This document shows, in pieces, positions 24,815-36,600 of a stretch of DNA of 64,000 bases. Below the pieces are notes generated by a model. It saw only the letters and a program-made list of their open reading frames with translations, had not been told where the DNA came from and searched no databases. The stretch covers positions 24,192,168 to 24,256,167 of the forward strand of contig CM066923.1 in NCBI GenBank assembly GCA_033964015.1. Reading direction: 5' to 3'. Origin of the DNA: Scolanthus callimorphus. Lineage: Eukaryota; Cnidaria; Anthozoa; Actiniaria; Edwardsiidae. Position 1 is the stretch's first letter, and each line of letters opens with the position of its first letter. Position numbers and translations under genes: made by a program.

Positions 24815-25188
24815 CTAGCTATTAAACAGCTCCAGGTAATCACCAGTCGAGGACTGGGACGAGAAAATGTCAGGATTTGATCTGTGCAGCGACTGGTAGT
24901 CACTCGCACTATAACTATCCACTGCGCCTGCGTCACCCTGAGAAGTCCGCTGTGCGTAATGACTTTCATTATGCAGGCCTCCACGTTCATCAGTTTGACG
25001 AAGTGCGTAATTATTTTCGTTATAGAGTCCTTCACTTCCCTTTCGGAATGCGCGTTGCTTTTTAATAGGCGAGCGTGGTTTGCGCGGCGGTGGTATACGC
25101 TCCTTGGGTTCGGTATAGCCGTCACTACTTTCGCCATCGGATTCATCAATTGGCGCAGATCGCGCGTACCACGCGGGATTGTTCGGGT
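24815..25188 (-). pseudogene. Orphan duplicate of Pil1-like terminal exon (E10')
   Basis: Second copy of the last coding exon of the gene at 33305-43616, lying 8.5 kb further downstream of it. The splice acceptor (TTTGGTTTATTCAG), entry phase and stop are all intact, and the 123-residue frame has no break. By eye it differs from the proximal exon at three bases, giving Asn for Asp and Gly for Asp. It keeps the tyrosine motifs (GYTEP, LYNENNY, DYQSL, DYLEL). No upstream exons accompany it. It is either dead or a distal alternative last exon reached by skipping 33305-33678; a plus-strand GPCR copy lies between. Confidence 0.75.
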
Positions 25189-26208
25189 CTGAATAAACCA
25201 AAATATTACGCTCAGGAGGCGAAAATTGTTCACGATACAATATATCCATACAAGAGAAAATGATCTCTTGATCCATACTATCAATTTGCGACGTGTTTCG
25301 AGGACGATTCTGATTGGCTGATATTCACGCAATTTTGGCGCCCGCTTGCGACACAGGAAGCAAGTAACAAACATTTTGCTGAGGTACCAAAACATTGAAA
25401 ATTTCAAGTCTACAGTATAACTTTCGATCTTTTTGGTGAGAATATTTGAGGAATTGAAAACGTTCATGAACAGTCGTGCTTGTTATTTCACTAAGAGCCT
25501 ATGAATAGACCTTTAGATTCCTAAGGGTCAATCAAACAGAGCATGACTAGAGGGCAAAAAAACGTTTTTAGAACTTTCATTCATAACGTGGCATATTCGA
25601 AGTTAATTGACTAAGTTCTTTATGAGCATGTTAAACAATTACCTATTAGATACGTTTTTGCTTTCCAGTACAACCACGTGACAGACGAACTGCGCAAAGC
25701 GTGTGATTGTAAGACCGGGAGATAGGTTTCAAAACCTTTTAGTAGCTAAACTTCTCGGGCCTTCGTCAAATGATGTCGGGTTCTTTTCAGGCCTTTTCTG
25801 GTCTTGACTATCAGAGAATTGTTTGTTAACAACGTAATTCAATTGTGACTAGCGAATTCATACTTACGCAAGCGGTAACGAACATTTTAGCAATGTGATA
25901 TAAACCGCAAATGTATGAAAGGACGAATCGCAGTGTCATGTAGTACCCTTTCAGACATAATTTATCGTAACTAAAGTTAACTGAAAAATTTAAACGCAAC
26001 GTTTAACGTACCTTGTCTTGTATCGGCTGAATTCAGGCGCGGTCGGATAGATTTTCCAGAGATGCTACGATCTGAAATAAAACAATTCTTATTATTCTAG
26101 AAATAGAGTTTACACAAAGTATAAGTCAACTTTCAAGTATCTCGTCAATATCTAAGGCTTAAAGATATAAAGATATTTCCCACCAAGTATACATCAACTT
26201 TCAATGGA

Positions 26209-26369
26209 CGATTCCAGCTATAAGCGCGCGCGCTCTTCTTTATTCAGAAATGCCCAAGCCGTGTCCCACAGCTACCAGAATGCAGCGCGCGCTTTGTTGA
26301 CAGTTCGTTCTCGACAAATGCTCCACATCTACCAACATGCAGCGCGCGCGTACGTTATAGCTGGAATCG
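26209..26369. mobile_element. Foldback with AGCGCGCGCG arms, copy 1
   Basis: Ends CGATTCCAGCTATAAGCGCG and TATAGCTGGAATCG. Compared with copy 2 (34668-34770) it has an extra internal unit containing ACCANNATGCAGCGCGCGC. Confidence 0.8.
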
Positions 26370-26385
26370 GCCATTACCTTCAATA

Positions 26386-26625
26386 GAGCAGATTTCAGAA
26401 GACCATCGTGAAAGTAAACGCAATTGTGCAATCACTAGCCAATCAGAAACAAGAGTAATTACAACTTACTGCTGAATGGTTTCCAGCCCAGCCAATCAGG
26501 AGCCGAACCAATTGGCTAGTAATTCCTTGCTTGTAATTAGTTCGCAATTTGATTGGTTGATAAAAATAAGCAGCCAATGAGAAAGCAAACCAATTGCAAA
26601 CACGACGGTCATCTGAAATCCGCTC
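26386..26625. mobile_element. Tc1/mariner-type MITE, present only in duplication copy 1
   Basis: 240 bp with imperfect ends GAGCAGATTTCAGAAGACC and GGTCATCTGAAATCCGCTC, flanked by TA on both sides. At the matching place in copy 2 (near 34786) the empty site CAATATTTTACG is intact, so the insertion post-dates the duplication. A TA dinucleotide duplication is the hallmark of the Tc1/mariner superfamily. The element at 56438-56625 has the same GAGCAGATTTC ends. Confidence 0.88.
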
Positions 26626-28118
26626 TATTTTACGCTTCGTGTAATGTATCGGGGGCACGCGACACAGGAAACCCGCAGCATCAACATTTTTCACAGCGAA
26701 TACGTATAAGAATCCAGTGACTGTGCGAAAAAAAGGCCTGATTGGCTGTTTAAATTCCCGCCATTTTTGGCGCGGGCGCGGCCACGGTGACACAGGATGC
26801 AATCAACATTGCTTGTGTGCAGTAGCAATTGCAAATAATCACTGCACAGGACATTTTTTTACAACCTGCAAGCGATTGCTTTCTCTGTCGCACTGCATTT
26901 TGTTTTACAAGACTTCGCTATACAATTACTTATAAATAATCTCCTTCCTGCAGTCAAAACCATCGAGTCAAACGCCGCCACATTGATGTTAATGCGCAAC
27001 AGTGATTTTGAAGAATCAATGATAGGACATTTTTACAACCTGCAAGAAATCTTGCGGTCTCCGTCGCACTATATTTTTTTGTACAAGATTCCAGTATACA
27101 ATTAGTTATATGAAATCTATCCTACAGTCAAAACTTTTTTGATATGACTGCCATCACTAGTCAGGACTCTCATCACCGTTTGTCGATCGCTTCTCGTGAG
27201 AGTAGATGAGTCAGAGTGGATGATAGTTGGAACTCTTATTAGTTCTCATCAACTCTCATCGCCGTTTGATCCCTGCTTAAAATACCCTACCAAAACTGGG
27301 ACTATATGATAGTAAAGGTGTCGCTGATGACTGTTTTCTTGCTCGACTGTGATTTTCACGATGATTACAATAACTAATCTGAGAAAAACGTGTTCTCCCT
27401 CAACGTTTTACGGTATTGTACCACTAAACAATGCTAATTATTTTGAATGTCCTTGATTTCTCACTGAAACCTCCTTAAAATAACTGAGCCCCATTTTAAT
27501 CCCTATAAAAACGAGCACCACTATTATGACCAGATGGGAAAAACCTCGCGGGAGCATTCTCTTGCTGTTCGCTATGAGGTAAAGCGAAGGGCGGATTAGT
27601 TAAGGTTGTCATCGGGTCTAATTTCGAGCAAGCCGATAATGTTTTGCGTTCCCCAGATGTTCTTGGTGTAATTAGTGTAAAATAACATGATTGATCACTT
27701 ATGTGATACGTCTGACAGAGTCTGGACCAGGTTTAGGTACGTACACTATACAATCTCGCTTCCGGGATTGACGCCTGTTTCTGCTGTAGAGGTACACAAT
27801 CAGAGTTTGCGTAAATTATTTCTAATTAGCCAAGCTTTCAAGGTCATTTGCGGCAAAAATTACTGCCACAGTCAGATTGCGTAGAATGCATGTTGAACAT
27901 TTTTTCTAACTCGGTTATCGCTTTTTAGTATAACTCAAGTAATTATAAGAATTGCCGCGCCCTGATTGGCCGAGAGGTTTGTTTTCTCTCTCTGGTAGGT
28001 GATTATAACATTAAAAGGATTGAGAGTGCGCGCGCGAGTTTTGATATGATCGTAAAAAAATCCAATAAAACAAGTTTTTTTTTTTCTAAAAGCCTTATGA
28101 ATGATTAAAGCATGAATT

Positions 28119-28190
28119 ATACTAAAACAATTAGTCGTCTCATGCTCCATGATAATCACGTCGCCTTCATGGAGACTAATTGTTAAATAT
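28119..28190. mobile_element. Small MITE, TATACTAAAACAATTA family, duplicated copy
   Basis: Duplicate of 19592-19663. Confidence 0.65.
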
Positions 28191-29070
28191 ATGACATGGC
28201 AGTTTGCCTTAGGGTTTATAATTATAAAGAGCTATTGGTCTAAACCACGAAGGGTATCAGATTAATTTTAATTCAAGCAACTAATTAAAAACATTTCCAC
28301 ATTAATAAACGGATGTGCGTGTTAATGGTTAATGTGGGACATAAGGCTCGACAGAAAATTAATAATATCCAAGAAATGTTGTTGAAATTACTCGCTCAAA
28401 AACACCAGTTTTTCGAGTATCGTTAAATGCGTAGAACGAGTAATAAGATAAACATTCGAGAGTTCAACACAATATCTGCAGCTTGGACAACCAGAACGCG
28501 TCAGACTGTGGCAAAACAACAACCAGGAGGGCACACAAAACTTTAAATATTTTTGTTAGGGACAACCAATTTATTAATTAAAAGTTGTTGCCAATGATTC
28601 GAGATTATACCGCATCGTATGCAGGGCGCTCCTCTGTAGAAGACGAGGCACAATCTCGTTCAGGACCTCTTAGGCCAAGCACAAACGTCGAACTTCTTCA
28701 GTCTAACCTTTCCTCTTTTCAAAGGATGCCGCTTCATTAGGCTTTATAATAGAAAGCTCCCTGTTTTATTTTGAATTGGAACGGGGCAACTCTGGCACGA
28801 CGTTTGTCGTACGACTTAGTGACGTTCCTTTCTTTTTCTATTCACAGAACATAGTTTTTAAAGTAACGTGGTTGGAGTGGTTAAAACGAATTGGAATCGC
28901 ACGTTCGACCCAAGAAGAAGCTAGTGGACATAAAACATCTTACTTCGTGCTGATCAACTAAAACGTCGGCTTGAATAAAACGGTCCGTGAGACAGTGTGG
29001 GTTACCTGGCTGTCTCGAAGGAAACAAGACACGAAGAGCAAAGCGAAGTTTGCATGAGGGATCGTGCAGA

Positions 29071-30170
29071 ATGCACCTGGCGTTTGTTAATAATTCATCC
29101 CTCGCTAGTAACTCTTCAGATGCGAATACTCGCGTGGAGGAGGCCTCGGACGGGAGCGGAGAGTCTCTGACATTCAAAGTGGTCAAGTTATCATTGTATG
29201 CGCTCATCTTCCTTATCAGCGTAGTGGGGAACAGCCTGGTTTGTATCGTGATTGCAAGAAGGCGTCGTATGAGGACGGTAACAAATTATTTCATTCTCAA
29301 TCTCGCAATCGCCGATCTCGCCATCACGTGTATCTGCATTCCATTTGATATTCCCGTGCAGGAGAACGGCTACGAGTGGCCGTACGGGCCATTTATATGC
29401 AAGATCATGTACCCGTTACAAACAATGTGTATGTTTGCGTCTATCTTCACGCTAATGGCAGTGAGTCTTAACAGGTTCTGGGCGATAGTGTACCCATTAC
29501 GGACCGAGATGAGTAAATCTCAAGCCACTATAGTTATTGTCCTTATATGGTTCGTCTCGTCTGGATTGACTATCCCGTATGTGACTGTGCTAAATTTGAA
29601 AGACGGATCCGACTGCTCGGAAAGCTGGCCGGCGCCAGAATACCAGAAGGCTTACACCGTCTGCATTTTCGTATTCCAGTACTTGTTACCTCTATGCGTA
29701 ATAGCTGCGACGTACCTTAAAATAGGTTTGGAACTACGCAAGTGTATACGGATACGAGGCGTCAACTCCGTACTCGAGCGCGCAAAACAGGAAGACACTA
29801 AAAGGTAGTGCGCATGCTCATAATAGTAACACTGCTGTTCGCAATATGCGTTTTACCAAACAACATCATGTGGTTGTGGATGGACTTCGGTAACGGCGCA
29901 TCGGAGTACAAATACTTCTGGCAAATGGTAGCCGTGACTAACATCATACTGTTCGCCAACAGTGCTACCAACCCAGTGGCTTATACAATCTGCCACGAGA
30001 AATTCCGGGAGGAGTTCAAACTGTATTTCACGTGCGATCCTAAGATCTTCCATACTATGCAGACTACAATATTTCGGAGCATGCGCGAGAGCGACGAATC
30101 TCTTCGGCCTCCCAGGATTCATAATTCCGAAGAGGTGCTCCTCGTTGCTGCGAAGGAAACTGTTGTTTGA
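29071..30170 (+). pseudogene. GPCR 2, tandem copy with -1 frameshift before TM6
   Basis: Matches the receptor at 20559-21659 from the start codon to the stop. The only base differences I saw are two silent changes and one deleted A: the run at 29800-29803 has four A where copy 1 has five. The frame then reads Lys-Arg-stop at 29806-29808. This removes TM6, TM7 and the tail, leaving a five-TM product of about 245 residues. The downstream 120 codons remain open in the original frame (29808-30170). It is either a very young pseudogene or an intact gene with a homopolymer error in the assembly. Confidence 0.85.
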
Positions 30171-30813
30171 CCACTCGTGACTGCAAAGAGGCTATGCATG
30201 AGCAGGTCTGCTACAGCATAATATATCCGTGACCAGTTGTGTATAACATAAGCTCCTTCTCCTTTCCCAGTTCCAGTCGAAAGTATGAACGAAGGTCATC
30301 TCACAGCTTCGTGTGCGCAGGAAAAAGTATGCGCACATAAAGTGATGGAGGGATTTGCGGCCAATATTTTGCGGCAAATTATTTTAAAAAAAGGTAGCCA
30401 ACAACTTGCTCGTGAACTGTGTTGTATGACCTTTGGGTGAAATGGTAGAAGCTGGTGCTATCATCCGTTGGAATGGAAATATATGACAGCTAGTACTACG
30501 CATCGATCTCGTCCTCAGAGCCTTCGGCCATCTGGCCAGCGGAAGGCGACGAACCAAAGGTTCTTGAAGATGCCATATTTGGCAGATCTAGATTCTAGGA
30601 CTTCCGGTTTAACAAACCCGTCTAAATTGTTAGAAAAGCAGCGGCAAATGCAGGTGCTTGAATTGTTAGTTCCTTAGATGGACTTTTTCTTTTACTTTTA
30701 CTTAAAGTTTGACCGTTAAAACGGCGAATTCGTTGGTCCTATAATCTACTACGCATGCTCAAGAAATTTCGCTCGTCGCTTTCAGCTGGTCAGATGACCG
30801 AAGGCTTTGGGGA

Positions 30814-30988
30814 CACAGGGAAGTTCTGCAGAAACCCATCCATGGGAAAAGCTGAATTTCCAATGCTAGAAGAATGGGAAGTGTTCGGATTTCCTACAGC
30901 AATCCATGTAAATTCAGAACACTTCCTATACGTGTGCCTTGGGAAATTCAGCTTTCCCATGGATGGGTTTCTGTAGAATTCCCTGTGG
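30814..30988. mobile_element. MITE family M1, copy 2
   Basis: Duplicate of 22304-22478. Confidence 0.85.
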
Positions 30989-31804
30989 GACGAGATTGCT
31001 TTTACCTCGATCATTACTCGTGCTGTTCGTTTTAAGGTTTATAGTAACAGGAACAAAATTAATATATGACAAATAATATACGTACTTGCTCGAGATCAAC
31101 CATCCGTATTGTAATTGAAAAAGAGAAAAATACAAAATACTTGAAATAAATTTGAGAAATAGAAAATGTCAAAGTGTCTGGTTGCGTTGTTACATTAAAA
31201 GGTGAATGGCGAGAACCCAGATGACTCGTTACCAATAATGGTACGATTGTCCGGGAGAGGGTAGTTCTGCGAAGGACTGTTGGTGGCACAGTGAAGTTCT
31301 GCAGAAATTGGAAATTGGGTTGCAACAAGACGAAAACACTGTTAGCCGATTTTGTCTATTCTTATAAAGTTATCACAGGACTTTATTTCTCCATTTCCGC
31401 ACCAGCATAGATAAGAAGGACAGTGGCACTGCGTTATCTATAATTCCCCTAAACGTTTGCTTTTTATCACCATAAAAGTCGCACAGGAATTGCATGAGAA
31501 TACGTGAATTACGCTCACCTTTGGCGGTCACAGAAAAGTAATAAACCCTTCTGTGAGAAAACTTATTTACACAAATTTGTAATTCTTTATCATCGGCTCC
31601 TTTAAAAGAGCACATGCGTCAGAGCCAGCTGAACGCGCGGAATAATTTGGAATACTTTGAAATATATTGAATTTGAGTATTATAGTCTTAAAATGTGAAT
31701 TCACAAATTTTTCAAAATTTCGATTTTAAGGTTTTAGTCAACGAATAATGAACGGCCAACTCCACAGAACGTTGCATGCAAAAAGGAGTGCGAATCAGTT
31801 CAAA

Positions 31805-31934
31805 CGCGACCGAGAAATGGCCCACTGAATACTCACTGTATTTTAGGCACAGTTCAAAACTTTATGAACTGAACTAAAAATACAGTGAGTTGTTAAAGAA
31901 AATTATGTATTCAGTGGACGATATCTCGGTCGCG
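31805..31934. mobile_element. Foldback element, CGCGACCGAGA ends, copy 2
   Basis: Duplicate of 23320-23449. Confidence 0.85.
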
Positions 31935-32141
31935 TGCCTCATTTTTCATTCGATATGCCCTTTCTAAATGAGGGGGCAAATTTTGCTAAATCGAAAATTT
32001 GTTGTTTTGTGACGTCATCACTTTAGGACTCTTATTATAGCACATCATAGTTAAGGAAGCCAGTTCACCCTGTCCATAATTCACTGCGTCCCCCGCCATA
32101 ATTGATGCCGCTGAAAATGGCGGCGTTGGCAAAAAGCTTTC

Positions 32142-32612
32142 AAGTGCCACTAAAGGCAGAAATCAACCACATTTCATCAAAAAGATCCATTATCCAAGGG
32201 AACAGTAACGAAAGAAAAATGTGCTTTGCTCGCGCTGTGAATATTTTATTGGTTTTTTAATATTTCCGATTGGCGATTTTCGTTTTCGTTCGACTATGCG
32301 CGTTGCATCTTGTGGGATGAACAATGGTTCCGGTGACGTGATAACAAGACAAAGAAAGAAGAACAAAAACCTATCTTTGTTTTACTTTCTTTGTCTTGTT
32401 ATTACATCACAGGAACCATTGTTCTGAAGAGCTTCTCCCCCAAGATGCATATCGCGCATAGTTGACGAAAAAAAACCCCGCCAAATCGGACATATTAAAA
32501 AACAATAAATATTCACGGCGCGCGCAAAACACATTTTTCTTTCGCTACTGTTCCCTTGGATAACGGATCTTTTAGATGAAACGTGGTCGAGTTCTGCCTT
32601 TAGTGGCACTTT
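32142..32612. mobile_element. Foldback family M2, element A, copy 2
   Basis: Duplicate of 23655-24123, with a few substitutions in both arms. Confidence 0.88.
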
Positions 32613-32776
32613 AAATAATTCATTTTTATAGTGGTGCACATTGCTCTTTACAGATGCGAGCAAAGCTCTTAAAAGTACAAAGACTTTGCACGAAGTCGAT
32701 GTTTCTGATGCTCTAAATTAATACCAACAATAACAAAGCAATGCATTAGGGTCAGGATGAGTGCCTTTTAAAATGA

Positions 32777-33293
32777 CACTCAAGGCAGACATTTACTTTA
32801 TTTCAACAAAACGTTAACTGGATAAAACTAACTTTCCCGAAATAAAACTTTTTTTTGCGCGCGCCCTGAATTTCTTCCCGATTTTCAAATATATTTGTTT
32901 CGCGCTTTTTTTTGTGGTAAGAAAATCCGTATGCGAATTACATGCTAATTATCTAGACTCGCCTCTGACGTCACACCGAGAACGGTTCTAGCAAGAAAAT
33001 GTTGTGATCGCGATCTGAGAGGAAGCTCTCTAGTTTTCGTTGATTTCTCCCGAAAATGTGGTGCAAAAATCCTTTCATGTTTACTCTATATGATTACGAT
33101 ACCTCACTTCGTTGTGACGTCAGTTGACTCTCCCAATGCAACGCGCAAGGTTTGCTTGCAAAAGCAAATCAATCTTTAAAAGTCGGTACAAAGTTCAGAC
33201 GCTTGCAAAAAAGGATTGTTCTTTCGTGAAAGTTAGTTTTAAATCTTAAACGTTTTGGTGAAATAAAGTAAATGTCTGCCTTGAGTGGCACAC
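32777..33293. mobile_element. Foldback family M2, element B, copy 2
   Basis: Duplicate of 24288-24804. It abuts the stop codon of the Pil1-like gene (33305), and its arm at 32797-32802 supplies a candidate minus-strand AATAAA. The 3'UTR of that gene therefore appears to be transposon-derived. Confidence 0.85.
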
Positions 33294-33304
33294 TATAATG
33301 TTCC

Positions 33305-33678
33305 CTAGCTATTAAACAGCTCCAGGTAATCACCAGTCGAGGACTGGGACGAGAAAATGTCAGGATTTGATCTGTGCAGCGACTGGTAGTCACTCGCACT
33401 ATAACTATCCACTGCGCCTGCGTCACCCTGAGAAGTCCGCTGTGCGTAATGACTTTCATTATGCAGGCCTCCACGTTCATCAGTTTGACGAAGTGCGTAA
33501 TTATTTTCGTTATAGAGTCCTTCACTTCCCTTTCGGAATGCGCGTTGCTTTTTAATAGGCGAGCGTGGTTTGCGCGGCGGTGGTATACGCTCCTTGGGTT
33601 CGGTATAGCCGTCACTACTTTCGTCGTCGGATTCATCAATTGGCGCAGATCGCGCGTACCACGCGGGATCGTTCGGGT
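33305..33678 (-). CDS. Pil1-like gene, exon 10 (proximal last exon)
   Basis: Acceptor TTTGGTTTATTCAG; the first two bases complete the Asp codon split by the exon 9 donor GAG|GTAAAAC. It encodes 123 further residues rich in Tyr, Ser and Asp (SDGYTEPKERIPPPRKP, GLYNENNYAL, SHYAQR, SDYQSL, GDYLELFNS) and stops at 33305-33307. DYQSL and DYLEL fit the YxxΦ sorting signal; several tyrosines could be kinase targets. The 3' flank is foldback element B. Confidence 0.75.
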
Positions 33679-36600
33679 CTGAATAAACCAAAATATTCCG
33701 CTCAATGGAGGCGAAAACTGTTCACGATACAATATATCTATACTATCAATTTGCGACGTGTCTCGAGGACGATTCTGATTGGCTGATATTCACGCAATTT
33801 TGGCGCCCGCTTGCGACACAGGAAGCAAGTAACAAACATTTTGCTGAGGTACCAAAACATTGAAAATTTCAAGTCTACAGTATAACTTTCGATCTTTTTG
33901 GTGAGAATATTTGAGGAATTGAAAACGTTCATGAACAGTCGTTATTTCACTAAGAGCCTATGAATAGACCTTTAGATTCCTAAGGGTCAATCAAACAGAG
34001 CATGACTAGAGGGCAAAAAAACGTTTTTAGAAATTTCATTCATAACGTGGCATATTCGAAGTTAATTGACTAAGTTCTTTATGAGCATGTTAAACAATTA
34101 CCTATTAGATACGTTTTTGCTTTCCAGTACAACCACGTGACAGACGAACTGCGCAAAGCGTGTGATTGTAAGACCGGGAGATAGGTTTCAAAACCTTTTA
34201 GTAGCTAAACTTCTCGGGCCTTCGTCAAATGATGTCGGGTTCTTTTCAGGCCTTTTCAGGTCTTGACTATCAGAGAATTGTTTCTTAACAACGTAATTCT
34301 ATTGTGACTAGCGAAATCATACTTACGCAAGCGGTAACGAACATTTTAGCAATGTGATATCAACCGCAAATGTATGAAAGGACGAATCGCAGCGTCATGT
34401 AGTACCCTTTCAGACATAATTTATCGTAACTAAAGTTAACTTAAAAATTTAAACGCAACGTTTAACGTACCTTGTCTTGTATCGGCTGAATTCAGGCGTG
34501 GTCGGATAGATTTTCCAGAGATGTTACGATCTGAAATAAAACAATTCTTATTATTCTAGAAATAGAGTTTACACAAAGTATAAGTCAACTTTCAAGTATC
34601 TCGTCAATATCTAAGGCTTAAAGATATAAAGATATTTCCCACCAAGTATACATCAACTTTCAATGGACGATTCCAGCTATAAGCGAGCGCGCTCTTTTTT
34701 ATTCAGAAATGCCCAAGCCGTGTTCATAACTACCAGAATGCAGCGCGCGCACACGTTATAGCTGGAATCGGCCATTACCTTCAATATTTTACGCTTCGTG
34801 TAATGTATCGGGGGCACGCGACACAGGAAACCCGCAGCATCAACATTTTTCACAGCGAATACGTATAAGAATCCAGTGACTGTGCGAAAAAAAAAAGGCC
34901 TGATTGGCTGTTTAAATTCCCGCCATTTTTGGCGCGGGCGCGGCCACGGTGACACAGGATGCAATCAACATTGCTTGTGTGCAGTAGCAATTGCAAATAA
35001 TCACTGCACAGCACATTTTTTTACAACCTGCAAGCGATCTTGCTTTCTCTGTCGCACTGCATTTTGTTGTACAAGACTTCGCTATACAATTACTTATAAA
35101 TAATCTGTTCCTTCCTGCAGTCAAAACCATCGAGTCAAACGCCGCCACATTGATGTTAATGCGCAACAGTGATTTTGAAGAATCAATGATAGGTCATTTT
35201 ACAACCTGCAAGAAATCTTGCGGTCTCCGTCGCACTACATTTTGTTGTACAAGATTCCAGTATACAATCAGTTATATGAAATCTATCCTACAGTCAAAAC
35301 CATAAAACCAACGAGTCAAACGGGGGTGTCTGGATTTCGTATGTGTGAAGGTGTCTTGCTATAATGGGTAACCGCTTTGCAGGGCCCCCCATATGCAGAT
35401 ATAGATGTGTTTTACCTCTACTGATGGCTTTTGGTCGTCTGACAGACAAATCATTTAGTGATAAAGGTCTACCGAACTTCTGATCAACCAGTAGTGGTGT
35501 CAATTTGCTGCGTCTGGAGTATGGAGGGGAGAGACGGTTCACGCTGTCGGGGCTCAATGGACCAGCTGGAGAGGGACAACAAGCATTAGAAATATAGACA
35601 TCAGAAAAAGTCACACCGTCACAACTGTCAGTTCTAGCCCGCGATGCTTCATGGGAGCAGATAGGTACACCAAATGCAAAACAGAATAATGGATACTGGA
35701 TTTAGGATAAATATGTAACTTTTGAAACTCAAACTTAAGTGCAAATAGATGTACTTTATCTGAGTGGGGGGCCGGTTTGTACAAGCTTTCTGCCGTTACT
35801 TCGTGGACGCAATAATGAGGCATTGTCGGAGGCCGTAAGGGCTGGTTCACACACGGGCGCAAACACACACGCGAGCAAGTGTGAATGACAGCGATGCGTT
35901 TTCGTTCCCTTAATTCGCACTAGGCGCAATCATAAGCGCAAGGGAACGCAACGGCTGCGCTTGCGTCTGCGCTTGCGTCTGCCCTTGCGTCTGCGCTTGC
36001 GTCTGCGCTTGCGTCTGCGCTTGCGTCTGCGCTTGCGTCTGCGCTTGCGTCTTCGCTTGCGTCTGCGCTTGCGTCTGCGCTTGCATTCTAGTGTGAACCG
36101 CATAAGGGAAATATATGAATTTGATATCTGATATCCTGGCGCTTTCGTTTGTTCTTGCGTTCCAGTGAGAACCAGGCTTAACGGAGGCTAAAACTAGTAA
36201 TGTTGTTCCACTTACGACTGATGGGTACCGGAGGTGGAGGGCACGAGGGGGGTGGCCTGAGGTCATCTAAAGAGAAGGGTCGGGCGAAGTGTTGGGAAGC
36301 AAGTCCCCCCTGGTCACTTATCTTCCTGGGCGCTGGTCTTTCCGGTCTCGGTGGAGGGGATCTGGGCTCACGACTTCCGTCGTTGTAATCTGACAAGATA
36401 AAGAATAATGTTTTGTAAATCTGTGCATTACTGACTCTCTTCAATGGATAATGCTATAATGGCTGGTTTACACACGATTCAAGCGCCGACGCATGCGCAA
36501 GCAAATTATTAGTAAATCTACACAATCTCGTACCCAGAGCCCGTCATCTTTTGGCCAGCGGCAAGATTCAGGGCCCTGGGGGAATCCGATTTGTGAGCAT

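Larger units (their letters stand above)
18640..27134. repeat. Segmental duplication, copy 1
   Basis: 8.5 kb repeated at 27166-35300 in the same orientation with only scattered substitutions and small indels. Shared sequence starts ACTCTCATCACCGTTTGTCG and ends CCTACAGTCAAAAC; a 31-bp spacer separates the copies. It carries GPCR 1, an orphan copy of the Pil1-like gene's last exon, and several foldback elements. It is longer than copy 2 mainly because of a 240-bp transposon at 26386-26625 and an expanded foldback at 26209-26369. Confidence 0.95.
27166..35300. repeat. Segmental duplication, copy 2
   Basis: Second copy of 18640-27134. It holds the frameshifted GPCR 2 and the proximal last exon of the Pil1-like gene. 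Its right breakpoint lies in intron 9 of that gene, 116 bp before exon 9. Confidence 0.95.

Noticed and set aside
24757..25467. 236-codon minus-strand ORF
   Set aside because: It overlaps the tail exon in another frame. The tail frame has the matching splice phase, protein-like composition and the tyrosine motifs; this one is a shadow.
35910..36266. ORF of repeated Gln-Ala-Gln-Thr
   Set aside because: Translation of a 12-bp satellite inside an intronic foldback.
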